DNA from: an uncultured Prevotellaceae bacterium
GTDB taxonomy: Bacteria; Bacteroidota; Bacteroidia; Bacteroidales; Bacteroidaceae
DNA: 64,000 bases
Reading direction: 5' to 3'
NCBI GenBank assembly: GCA_902767775.1
Contig: CACXIP010000022.1
Span: 1-64,000, forward strand
Both the position numbers and the translations under genes were made by a program. Below are positions 8,568 through 16,565 of the stretch, one piece after another. The notes below the pieces were generated by a model. It saw only the letters and a list, made by a program, of their open reading frames with translations. It was not told where the DNA came from and searched no databases. The stretch's first letter is position 1. Every line of letters begins with the position of its first letter.

Positions 8568-10609
8568 TGAAGAAAGAGGAGAAGATGCGGTCGTTCGCTG
8601 GGCGTCTGACCAAGCGGATTGTGCTCTTGATGCTCATTACTATGGGTTTGGTGGCATGGATAATTTATGATGCCATCAAGGCATATTGTGTGGAGTCTGA
8701 GGGGATGCGCCAAGAGGTGTTCCTTGAAGCCTCCGTCCAAGAGGTGCGACGGGTGACCTCGAATGTCTTTACCGGTGCGTCCAACCACATACCGGAGATT
8801 GAGGAGAGCCTCAGACATCCTGATCGCCTGTATGCCCTCATGGAGCGAATCGTGAGCATGAACACCCACATCCGCAGTTGCGGTCTCTCCTTCATGGCAG
8901 ACTACTATCCGCAGAAGGGACGTTGGTTTTGTCCTTATGCGGTGCGCACCGACAGCATCCACATCGAGACGAAGACCGTCGGCGGTCCTACTAACGACTA
9001 CCTCAGTGCCGAGTGGTTCACCGAGGCCATGGAGGCCACGGAGGGCTATTGGTCGAAGCCGTTCTTCGAGGGCAACGATTCCATCACACCATTGGTGGCT
9101 TGTCTCTTCCCCATCCACGACCGCACTGGACGGACGGTGGCAGTGCTTGGCGCCGACTTGTCGCTCGAATGGCTCCGCATAAGGATGCGCGACCACGACT
9201 GGGATGTCTTCTCGCAGGAGTGGATGTCTCCCAGCGTGGAGATGTCAAAAAAGTATAGGGGAAAGGATTTGGATTTCCGCAATGGAAAATTCAGTAAAGT
9301 GAAACCCTATAGCTTCCTTGTCACAAGTGACGGCACCTATCTCGTGCATCCCGACCGCGAGCGCATTCTCAGAAAGAAAGTCAGCGACTACACCAAGGGC
9401 ACACCTGGCACCGCCGACGACAGTTTTGTCAGTCAGATGTTGGCGGGTGAGAAGGGTTATTATGGATTGAAGGATGAAAAGGTTCCTGAGGCCTTCAAGC
9501 TCGACGGTCGCTCCATGTTTGTCTTCTATTCACCAATTAAGCATACCGACTGGTCGCTGGCACTTGCCGTTCCTGAGTATAGCCTCAACATGATAGGACT
9601 GTTTGTGGGAGTGGTACTTCTGGTTCTCATCGCCATCGGGTTGCTCGCCGCCTTCCTCGTCAGTCATTTCGTCATCCGCCGTGCGGTCAAGCCGCTGAAG
9701 CAACTTGCGCTTTCTGCCGATGAGGTGGCAAAGGGCAATTTCAGCACGCCGCTTCCGGTCATCAAGCACAATGATGAGATAGGACTGTTGCGCAACTCGT
9801 TCGACGATATGCAGCACTCGCTGGTGAAATATGTTGATGAACTGAAAGAGACAACTGTCTCGAAGACGACCATCGAGAATGAGTTGAAGATTGCCCACGA
9901 CATCCAGATGGGCATGCTACCCAAGATTTTCCCGCCTTACCCCGAGCGCGACGACATCGACATCTTCGGTTCACTCGACCCCGCCAAGGAGGTGGGCGGC
10001 GACCTCTTCGACTTCTATATCCGCGACAACCAGATGTTCTTCTGCATCGGCGACGTGTCGGGAAAAGGTGTGCCTGCCTCACTGGTGATGGCGGTCACAC
10101 GCTCTTTGTTCCGCAATATCTCTGCCCATACGGCAAAACCCGACCATATTGCCGCTGCCCTCAATGAGGCATTGGCAGAGGGCAATGAGACGAATATGTT
10201 TGTCACCTCCTTCATCGGCGTTCTCAACCTCTCGACCGGCATGCTGCGCTACTGCAATGCCGGTCATGATGCCCCGATGCTCATCGGCAGGGGGGTGGGG
10301 CTGTTGCCCTGCGACCCCAACTTGCCCCTCGGGGTGATACCAGGATGGGAATTCACCGTACAGGAGGCAGACATCGACCCACAGACCACCATTTTCCTCT
10401 TTACCGACGGACTTACTGAGGCAGAGGATGCCAACCATGCGCAGTTTGGTATCGGGCGGGTCACCGCCATCGCCGAGAAGATGCTTGCTGAAGGAAAAAA
10501 TACCCCGGTGGATATCATCACCCAAATCACAAAGGAGGTACATGCCTTTGTAAGTGATGCAGAGCAGAGTGACGACCAGACAATGCTGGCAGTGAAGTAT
10601 AAGGGGTGA
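8567..10609 (+). CDS. Membrane sensor with HAMP and SpoIIE/PP2C-type phosphatase
   Basis: 680-aa protein. TM1 lies at about residues 14-33 (IVLLMLITMGLVAWIIY). A large periplasmic Cache-like sensory region (about 35-335) contains FMADYYPQKGRWFCPYAVRTD and a ligand-pocket-like segment near SKPFFEGNDSITPL. TM2 lies at about 342-365, then a HAMP linker and a short coiled coil ending IAHDIQMGMLP. The PP2C-like Ser phosphatase domain (about 450-680) has GGDLFDFY, GDVSGKGVPASLVMA and FLFTDGLTEAE metal motifs. It probably dephosphorylates an anti-sigma-antagonist-like partner; none is visible nearby. ATG 8567 overlaps the infB stop, so it is translationally coupled to infB. The GTG at 8564 is an alternative start. 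Confidence 0.88.
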   Translation: MKKEEKMRSFAGRLTKRIVLLMLITMGLVAWIIYDAIKAYCVESEGMRQEVFLEASVQEVRRVTSNVFTGASNHIPEIEESLRHPDRLYALMERIVSMNTHIRSCGLSFMADYYPQKGRWFCPYAVRTDSIHIETKTVGGPTNDYLSAEWFTEAMEATEGYWSKPFFEGNDSITPLVACLFPIHDRTGRTVAVLGADLSLEWLRIRMRDHDWDVFSQEWMSPSVEMSKKYRGKDLDFRNGKFSKVKPYSFLVTSDGTYLVHPDRERILRKKVSDYTKGTPGTADDSFVSQMLAGEKGYYGLKDEKVPEAFKLDGRSMFVFYSPIKHTDWSLALAVPEYSLNMIGLFVGVVLLVLIAIGLLAAFLVSHFVIRRAVKPLKQLALSADEVAKGNFSTPLPVIKHNDEIGLLRNSFDDMQHSLVKYVDELKETTVSKTTIENELKIAHDIQMGMLPKIFPPYPERDDIDIFGSLDPAKEVGGDLFDFYIRDNQMFFCIGDVSGKGVPASLVMAVTRSLFRNISAHTAKPDHIAAALNEALAEGNETNMFVTSFIGVLNLSTGMLRYCNAGHDAPMLIGRGVGLLPCDPNLPLGVIPGWEFTVQEADIDPQTTIFLFTDGLTEAEDANHAQFGIGRVTAIAEKMLAEGKNTPVDIITQITKEVHAFVSDAEQSDDQTMLAVKYKG

Positions 10610-10669
10610 GAGGTGAGAGGTGAGAGGTGAGAGAATTGATTATCCGACGAGTCTGATAAGTGCGACAAT
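10604..10669 (+). repeat. GGTGAGA array followed by a degenerate GTCCGACNN array
   Basis: Four units of GGTGAGA (10604-10634) begin on the stop codon of the phosphatase gene, each repeating the TGA. A weak 9-bp array (TCCGACGAG, TCTGATAAG, TGCGACAA) follows at 10641-10669. Confidence 0.7.
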
Positions 10670-10689
10670 TCTAGAAAAAACAAAAAACT

Positions 10690-12150
10690 ATGAATAATGA
10701 GATAGAGTCCCAGAAGGACGGCAATGAACTGGTGCGCCGCATCGCCGAACAGAAATATGAGTTCGGCTTTACCACCGACGTGCCCACCGAAATCATCGAC
10801 AAGGGACTCAACGAGGATGTGGTGAGGCTCATCTCCCGGAAGAAAGGTGAGCCAGTTTGGCTCCTTGAGTTCCGCCTCAATGCATTCAGATACTGGACCA
10901 CACTCAAGCAGCCTTCCTGGGGTCACGTCCATTTGCCCGAAATCGACTACCAGGCCATCTCCTATTATGCCGACCCTTTGGCAAAGAAGCCGCAAAACAA
11001 GGAGATAGACCCCGAACTGGAGAAGACCTTCGACAAACTCGGCATTCCCCTTGAGGAACGGCTTGCCTTGAGCGGCACGGCCGTCGATGCCATCATGGAC
11101 TCGGTGTCGGTGAAGACCACTTTCAAGGAGAAACTGGCTGAGAAGGGCATCATCTTCTGCTCTATCGGCGATGCCGTAAAGCAGCATCCCGACCTCGTCA
11201 GGCAGTATCTGGGCACTGTCGTTCCCTACCGCGACAACTTCTACGCCGCCCTCAACAGCGCCGTCTTCAGCGACGGTTCTTTCGTGTATATCCCCAAGGG
11301 CGTCCGCTGCCCTATGGAACTCAGCAGCTATTTCCGCATCAACGCACGCAACACCGGACAGTTTGAGCGCACGCTCATCGTTGCCGACGACGACGCCTAC
11401 GTCAGTTACCTCGAGGGCTGCACGGCGCCCATGCGCGACGAGAACCAGTTGCATGCCGCCATCGTGGAAATCATCGTCAACAATCATGCCGAGGTGAAAT
11501 ACTCCACCGTGCAAAACTGGTATCCCGGTGATGAGCACGGCAGGGGAGGGGTGTTCAACCTTGTCACCAAGCGCGGCGACCTGCGCGGCGAGGGAGCGAA
11601 ACTCTCGTGGACACAGGTGGAGACGGGCAGTGCCATCACTTGGAAATATCCCTCCTGCATCCTCCGTGGCGACAACACCGTGGCGGAGTTCTACAGCGTG
11701 GCAGTCACCAACCACTATCAGGAGGCAGACACCGGCACAAAGATGATTCACATGGGCCGCAACAGCAAGTCGACCATCATCTCCAAGGGCATCTCCGCCG
11801 GACACTCGCAGAACTCCTACCGTGGACTGGTGAGGGCTACCGCCCATGCCGACGGCGCACGCAACTACTCCAGTTGTGACTCGCTGCTCTTGGGCAGCGA
11901 GTGCGGGGCACATACCTTCCCCTATATGGACATCCACAACGACACCGCCATCGTGGAGCACGAGGCCACCACGTCGAAAATCAGTGAGGACCAGCTCTTC
12001 TACTGCAACCAGCGTGGCATCCCCATGGAGCAGGCTGTCGGTCTCATCGTCAACGGCTATGCCAAGGAGGTGATTAACAAACTCCCCATGGAGTTTGCCG
12101 CCGAGGCGAAGAAACTCCTCTCCGTCTCTCTCGAGGGCACCGTGGGGTGA
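10690..12150 (+). CDS. sufB: Fe-S cluster assembly protein SufB
   Basis: 486-aa scaffold subunit of the SUF iron-sulfur assembly complex (SufBC2D). Full-length SufB: N-terminal helical region, then the beta-helix core with [31 protein letters not shown] and the C-terminal signature around [20 protein letters not shown]. It starts a sufB-sufC-sufD-sufS run in the order usual for Bacteroidetes. No sufE/sufU or IscR-type regulator is in the window. Confidence 0.96.
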   Translation: MNNEIESQKDGNELVRRIAEQKYEFGFTTDVPTEIIDKGLNEDVVRLISRKKGEPVWLLEFRLNAFRYWTTLKQPSWGHVHLPEIDYQAISYYADPLAKKPQNKEIDPELEKTFDKLGIPLEERLALSGTAVDAIMDSVSVKTTFKEKLAEKGIIFCSIGDAVKQHPDLVRQYLGTVVPYRDNFYAALNSAVFSDGSFVYIPKGVRCPMELSSYFRINARNTGQFERTLIVADDDAYVSYLEGCTAPMRDENQLHAAIVEIIVNNHAEVKYSTVQNWYPGDEHGRGGVFNLVTKRGDLRGEGAKLSWTQVETGSAITWKYPSCILRGDNTVAEFYSVAVTNHYQEADTGTKMIHMGRNSKSTIISKGISAGHSQNSYRGLVRATAHADGARNYSSCDSLLLGSECGAHTFPYMDIHNDTAIVEHEATTSKISEDQLFYCNQRGIPMEQAVGLIVNGYAKEVINKLPMEFAAEAKKLLSVSLEGTVG

Positions 12151-12181
12151 TGGATATGAAAGATTAAAAAACAATATCATC

Positions 12182-12937
12182 ATGCTAAAGATAAAAAATC
12201 TCCACGCCAATATCGGCGATAAGGAAATCCTGCGCGGCATCGACCTGGAAATCCGTGCCGGCGAGACCCATGCCATCATGGGACCCAATGGTTCGGGTAA
12301 GTCAACCCTCTCGGCTGTTCTCACTGGCAATCCCCTCTATACGGTCACCGAGGGTGAGGCATGGTTGAATGGCAAAAACCTGCTGGAAATGAAACCTGAG
12401 GACCGTGCCCGCGAGGGCATCTTCCTCTCTTTCCAGTATCCAGTGGAGATACCTGGCGTGTCGATGACCAATTTCATGCGCGCTGCCGTCAATGCCAAGC
12501 GTGAATATCAGGGACTTGAGCCCCTCAACGCATCGGAGTTTCTCAAACTCATGCGTGAGAAGCGCAAGATGGTGGAACTCGACAGTAAACTTGCCAACCG
12601 CTCGGTCAACGAGGGCTTCAGCGGCGGAGAGAAGAAACGCAACGAGATTTTCCAGATGGCAATGCTCGAGCCCAAGCTCTCCATCCTCGATGAGACAGAC
12701 TCTGGACTCGATGTCGATGCCATGCGCATCGTTGCCGAAGGGGTGAACAGAATGCACACGCCCGACACGTCGGTCATCGTCATCACCCACTACGAGCGGT
12801 TGCTCGAGATGATACGCCCCGATGTGGTGCACGTGCTCTATCAGGGGCGCATCGTGCGCACTGGCGGTCCTGAACTCGCCAAGGAGATAGAGAGCAAAGG
12901 CTATGATTGGATAAAAGCATCGGTCCATGAGCAGTGA
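12182..12937 (+). CDS. sufC: Fe-S cluster assembly ATPase SufC
   Basis: 251-aa ABC-type ATPase of the SUF complex. Walker A GPNGSGKS at residues 34-41, signature FSGGEKKR and Walker B ending LSILDETDSGLD, the SufC-specific form. ATG 12182 gives the standard N-terminus MLKIKNLHAN; a longer frame upstream overlaps the sufB end and is not used. The 3' end overlaps sufD by 11 nt, so the subunits are probably translationally coupled. Confidence 0.96.
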   Translation: MLKIKNLHANIGDKEILRGIDLEIRAGETHAIMGPNGSGKSTLSAVLTGNPLYTVTEGEAWLNGKNLLEMKPEDRAREGIFLSFQYPVEIPGVSMTNFMRAAVNAKREYQGLEPLNASEFLKLMREKRKMVELDSKLANRSVNEGFSGGEKKRNEIFQMAMLEPKLSILDETDSGLDVDAMRIVAEGVNRMHTPDTSVIVITHYERLLEMIRPDVVHVLYQGRIVRTGGPELAKEIESKGYDWIKASVHEQ

Positions 12938-14270
12938 GCAGCAGTATATCGACCTTTTCGGGCAGTGCCGTGGCATGATCGACGGCCATTCCGCCGACGT
13001 GCTCAATGCGGTGCGCCAACAGGCATTCGACGACTTCCGCCACTTGGGGTTCCCCTCCAAGAAGGTGGAGCGCTACCGCTATGCCGACATGCAGCAACTC
13101 TTCGCACCCGACTATGGCCTCAACCTCAACCGTCTTGACATACCTGTCAACCCCTACGACGCTTTCCGGTGCGACGTGCCCAACCTGAGTACCTCGCTCT
13201 ATTTCGTCGTCAACGATATGTTCTACGACAAGGCGCTGCCGAAGAGCCAGTTGCCGGTAGGTGTGGTTGTCGACTCCCTTCGTAGGGTGGCGGCAGAGCG
13301 TCCGGAATGGGTGGCAGAGCATTATGCACGGCTTGCCAAGACCGACGGCGATGCTGTCACCGCCCTCAACACCATGCTGGCGCAGGACGGTCTGCTTGTC
13401 TATGTTCCCAACGGCGTGAGGGTGGAGCGCACCATCCAGGTCATCAACATCCTGCGCGCTGATGTCGACTTGATGGTCAACCGCCGTGTACTCATCATCC
13501 TTGGTGAGGGGGCAGAGCTGAAACTGCTCTTCTGCGACCATGCCGCCGACGACCGCCACTTCCTTGCCACCCAGGTGACGGAGGCGTTTGTCGGTGCCAA
13601 TGCCTCGCTCGACCTCTATTGCCTCGAGGAGACACACAACAAGAGCGTAAGGGTGAGCAACCTTTATGTGGAGCAGCAGCGCGACAGCCGCATGCACCAC
13701 AACATCATCACCCTGCACAACGGCATCACACGCAACCGCGCCGATGTGTCGCTCATGGGTGAGGGGGCTGAGTGCGTGCTCAACGGCTGTGTTATCGCCG
13801 ACAAGCAGCAGCGTGTGGACAACAACACGCTCATTGTCCATCAGGCGGCGCACGGCACCAGCAGGCAACTCTATAAATATGTGCTCAACGACCAGGCGAT
13901 AGGTGCATTCGCAGGAAAAGTGCTTGTGCAACCTGGTGCCCAAAAAACGGAGTCGGCGATGACCAACCAGAATCTCTGTGCTACCCGCGAGGCGAGGATG
14001 TACACCCAACCGATGCTGGAGATTTACGCCGACGACGTGAAGTGCTCCCACGGCAGTACGGTGGGACAGCTCAATGATGCCGCTCTCTTCTATATGCAGC
14101 AGCGGGGTATCAGCCGAGAGGAGGCGCTCCTGCTTCTCCAGACCGCCTTTGTCAATGAGGTCATCGACCAGATGCAGCTCGCACCCCTCCGCGACCGCCT
14201 CCACTACCTTGTCGACAAGCGTTTTCGTGGCGAGCTCAGCAAATGCGAGGGCTGCCAGCTATGTAAATAG
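12927..14270 (+). CDS. sufD: Fe-S cluster assembly protein SufD
   Basis: 447-aa paralogue of SufB that completes SufBC2D. The C-terminal beta-helix core is recognisable (HQAAHGTSRQLYKYVLNDQA, ADDVKCSHGSTVGQLNDAALFYMQQRGI), and it ends in a Cys-rich CEGCQLCK tail. The ADDVKCSHG segment is typical of SufD. It overlaps sufC at its start. Confidence 0.94.
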   Translation: MSSEQQYIDLFGQCRGMIDGHSADVLNAVRQQAFDDFRHLGFPSKKVERYRYADMQQLFAPDYGLNLNRLDIPVNPYDAFRCDVPNLSTSLYFVVNDMFYDKALPKSQLPVGVVVDSLRRVAAERPEWVAEHYARLAKTDGDAVTALNTMLAQDGLLVYVPNGVRVERTIQVINILRADVDLMVNRRVLIILGEGAELKLLFCDHAADDRHFLATQVTEAFVGANASLDLYCLEETHNKSVRVSNLYVEQQRDSRMHHNIITLHNGITRNRADVSLMGEGAECVLNGCVIADKQQRVDNNTLIVHQAAHGTSRQLYKYVLNDQAIGAFAGKVLVQPGAQKTESAMTNQNLCATREARMYTQPMLEIYADDVKCSHGSTVGQLNDAALFYMQQRGISREEALLLLQTAFVNEVIDQMQLAPLRDRLHYLVDKRFRGELSKCEGCQLCK

Positions 14271-14281
14271 TATTTGATGAC

Positions 14282-14320
14282 TGTCCGACAAAACTATGCA
14301 CTATGCACTATGCATTATGA
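14282..14320 (+). repeat. ACTATGC heptamer array before sufS
   Basis: One GTCCGACAA unit, then about four 7-bp units (ACTATGC, variant ATTATGA). Each unit contains an ATG in a shifting frame, so several start codons precede sufS. Confidence 0.75.
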
Positions 14321-15522
14321 ACTCTGAAATAAAAAAGGAATTTCCCATCCTCTCACGCACGGTCTACGACCGGCCGCTGGTGTATCTCGACAATGCTGCC
14401 ACGACGCAGAAGCCGTTGTGTGTGCTCGATGCCATGCGTGAGGAATACCTCAATGTCAATGCCAACGTGCACCGTGGTGTGCACTACCTCTCGCAGCAGG
14501 CCACCGACCTCCATGAGGCGGCCCGCGAGACGGTGCGCCGCTTCATCAATGCGGAGAAGACAGAGGAGATTGTCTTTACGCGAGGCACCACCGAGGCCAT
14601 CAACCTGGTGGCGAGCAGTTATGGCGAACTCATGAAGGAAGGCGACGAGGTCATCGTATCGGTGATGGAGCACCACTCCAATATCGTGCCGTGGCAACTG
14701 CTGCAGGCACGCAAGGGCATCCGCCTCCGCGTCATTCCCATCAGCGACAGCGGCGAACTCCTTATGGACGAGTTTGAGCGGCTGTTCAACGACCGTACGC
14801 GCCTCGTCAGCGTCGCTCATGTGAGCAATGTGTTAGGCACTGTCAACCCTGTTGCCGACATCATCCGCATCGCACATGAGCATGGTGTACCGGTGCTCAT
14901 CGACGCGGCGCAGAGCGCGCCCCACTTCAAGGTCGACGTGCAGGCACTCGGCTGCGACTTCCTTGCCTTCAGCGGTCATAAGATGTACGGTCCCACAGGC
15001 ATTGGTGTGCTTTATGGCAGGGAGGAATGGCTCGACCGCCTGCCGCCCTATCAGGGTGGGGGTGAGATGATAGCCACGGTGAGTTTTGAGCGCACCACTT
15101 TTGAGCGGCCACCCCTGAAATTTGAGGCGGGCACGCCCGACTATATCGCCACCCATGGATTGGCGGTCGCCATCGACTATATAGAGCGCATCGGTCTTGA
15201 GCGCATCGCGGCGCATGAGCGTGACCTCACCCTGTATTGCATGGAGCAGTTGCGCACCATCGAGGGGATGCGGCTCATCGGCGAGGCATCAGAGAAGGAT
15301 GCCGTGGTGAGTTTTCTCGTAGGCGACATCCATCATCTCGATATGGGTACGCTCCTCGACCGCCTCGGCATCGCTGTGCGCACAGGCCATCACTGTGCGC
15401 AGCCCCTCATGCAGCGCCTCGGTATCCTCGGCACCGTCCGCGCTTCCTTCGCCCTCTACAACACCCGCGAGGATGTCGACGCTCTCGTCGCCGCCATCCG
15501 CCGCGTCGCGAGGATGTTTTAG
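14317..15522 (+). CDS. sufS: SufS-type cysteine desulfurase
   Basis: 401-aa PLP enzyme of the class V aminotransferase fold that takes sulfur from L-cysteine for SufBCD. It begins FPILSRTVYDRPLVYLDNAATTQKP. The PLP lysine is in SGHKMYGPTGIG (about residue 226), and the persulfide Cys is in RTGHHCAQPL near the C-terminus; both match group II (SufS) enzymes. ATG 14317 gives the usual length. ATG 14296 would add seven residues translated from the tandem repeat. Confidence 0.95.
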   Translation: MNSEIKKEFPILSRTVYDRPLVYLDNAATTQKPLCVLDAMREEYLNVNANVHRGVHYLSQQATDLHEAARETVRRFINAEKTEEIVFTRGTTEAINLVASSYGELMKEGDEVIVSVMEHHSNIVPWQLLQARKGIRLRVIPISDSGELLMDEFERLFNDRTRLVSVAHVSNVLGTVNPVADIIRIAHEHGVPVLIDAAQSAPHFKVDVQALGCDFLAFSGHKMYGPTGIGVLYGREEWLDRLPPYQGGGEMIATVSFERTTFERPPLKFEAGTPDYIATHGLAVAIDYIERIGLERIAAHERDLTLYCMEQLRTIEGMRLIGEASEKDAVVSFLVGDIHHLDMGTLLDRLGIAVRTGHHCAQPLMQRLGILGTVRASFALYNTREDVDALVAAIRRVARMF

Positions 15523-15526
15523 CATT

Positions 15527-15590
15527 GTCCGACGAGTCCGACCTGTCCGACCCTGACAACTATGAACTATGCACTATGCACTATGAACTA
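15527..15590 (+). repeat. GTCCGACNN array plus ACTATGC array before rnhB
   Basis: Three 9-bp GTCCGAC units (15527-15550) begin 5 nt after the sufS stop, followed by about five 7-bp ACTATGA/ACTATGC units (15557-15590) that run into the start of rnhB and supply alternative ATGs. Confidence 0.8.
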
Positions 15591-16200
15591 TCAACTGAGT
15601 TCCCACTATCATCCCGGCCTCACTGAGGCAGGTTGCGACGAGGCTGGACGCGGTTGTCTCGCTGGCAGCGTCTATGCGGCGGCGGTCATTCTCCCGTCCG
15701 ACTATTCCAACGACCAACTCAATGACTCCAAGCAACTCACGGAGCGGCAGCGCTACGCCTTGCGTGAGGTCATCATGCGTGATGCCGTGGCATGGGCTGT
15801 AGGAGTGGTCACACCCGAGGAAATTGACAAAATCAACATCCTCAATGCCTCGATTCTCGCCATGCACCGCGCCCTCGACCAACTCACTGTCCGTCCGCAG
15901 GCCATCATCGTCGATGGCAACCGTTTCAAACCTTATCATGACTTGCCATACGCCACCATTGTCAAGGGTGATGGCAAGTACCTGTCGATAGCTGCAGCGA
16001 GTATCCTCGCCAAAACGTTCCGTGATGACTATATGAACGCCCTTGCCGAGGAATACCCCCAATACGACTGGTTGAGCAACAAGGGCTATCCCACCAAGAA
16101 ACACCGTGAGGCCATCCGCCAGCATGGCATCACCCCTTATCACCGCCGTTCCTTCAATCTCCTTGGCGACCGCCAACTCACCATCCCCTTTGAGTTTTGA
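15583..16200 (+). CDS. rnhB: Ribonuclease HII
   Basis: 205-aa endonuclease that removes ribonucleotides and RNA from RNA-DNA hybrids. Active-site motif CDEAGRGCLAG near the N-terminus, DSKQLTERQR, and the later acidic DGNRF and SILAKTFRDD segments match type 2 RNases H. ATG 15583 is preferred; ATG 15562 adds seven residues encoded by the heptamer repeat. It is the last gene of the plus-strand block, 57 nt before a terminator. Confidence 0.93.
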   Translation: MNYQLSSHYHPGLTEAGCDEAGRGCLAGSVYAAAVILPSDYSNDQLNDSKQLTERQRYALREVIMRDAVAWAVGVVTPEEIDKINILNASILAMHRALDQLTVRPQAIIVDGNRFKPYHDLPYATIVKGDGKYLSIAAASILAKTFRDDYMNALAEEYPQYDWLSNKGYPTKKHREAIRQHGITPYHRRSFNLLGDRQLTIPFEF

Positions 16201-16207
16201 GTTTATT

Positions 16208-16250
16208 GTCCGACCCGTCTGACTTGTCTGACGAGTCTGACTTGTCCGAC
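16208..16250 (+). repeat. GTCCGACNN 9-bp tandem array
   Basis: Five units (GTCCGACCC, GTCTGACTT, GTCTGACGA, GTCTGACTT, GTCCGACAT) start 7 nt after the rnhB stop. Confidence 0.85.
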
Positions 16251-16256
16251 ATGATA

Positions 16257-16297
16257 TAAAAAATCGGGGCAGCCACATGGCTGCCCCGATTTTTTTA
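16257..16297. terminator. Bidirectional intrinsic terminator
   Basis: TCGGGGCAGCC pairs with GGCTGCCCCGA around a 4-nt loop, with A-tracts on the left and T-tracts on the right. It serves both the plus-strand rnhB operon and the minus-strand operon that ends at 16311. Confidence 0.9.
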
Positions 16298-16310
16298 TGG
16301 AGGAGAGATT

Positions 16311-16511
16311 TTACTCATCCCAGAGGTTGGGAGCTTGGACGGTAATTTCGTCTGCAAAATCAGAATTGTCTATGAAACCTTTGTTTCCCTCGGCAGCATC
16401 TTCATACTTGCCTTCAAGTGAACCACCATTGACGCCTACTGAGTCAAGGTATGCTTTGTCAACATTGATGATGACGGCATCTGTTTCGGGCTTTATATAT
16501 GCTCTTTTCAT
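16311..16511 (-). CDS. Mini protein following a large secreted protein (MKxxY[IV]KPE type)
   Basis: 66-aa protein starting MKRAYIKPETDAVIINV, Gly/Asp-rich in the middle and ending NLWDE; no signal peptide and no named domain. It sits 54 nt downstream of the 1363-aa secreted protein on the same strand and shares a terminator with it. A second protein with the same N-terminal pattern (MKTNYVKPEMKAIHM) follows the 937-aa secreted protein at 34080-34211. Function unknown. ATG 16520 would add three residues. Confidence 0.7.
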   Translation of the reverse strand: MKRAYIKPETDAVIINVDKAYLDSVGVNGGSLEGKYEDAAEGNKGFIDNSDFADEITVQAPNLWDE

Positions 16512-16565
16512 TCTATTCATGATTATTCGTTGTTGTAATTTGTCAAATTAAGATGGGCATAGAAA

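Noticed and set aside
10264-12330. 688-codon minus-strand frame opposite the phosphatase and sufB
   Set aside because: Spans two real plus-strand genes and their gap; no recognisable domain.
12783-14204. 473-codon minus-strand frame opposite sufD
   Set aside because: Antisense shadow; sufD is clearly real.
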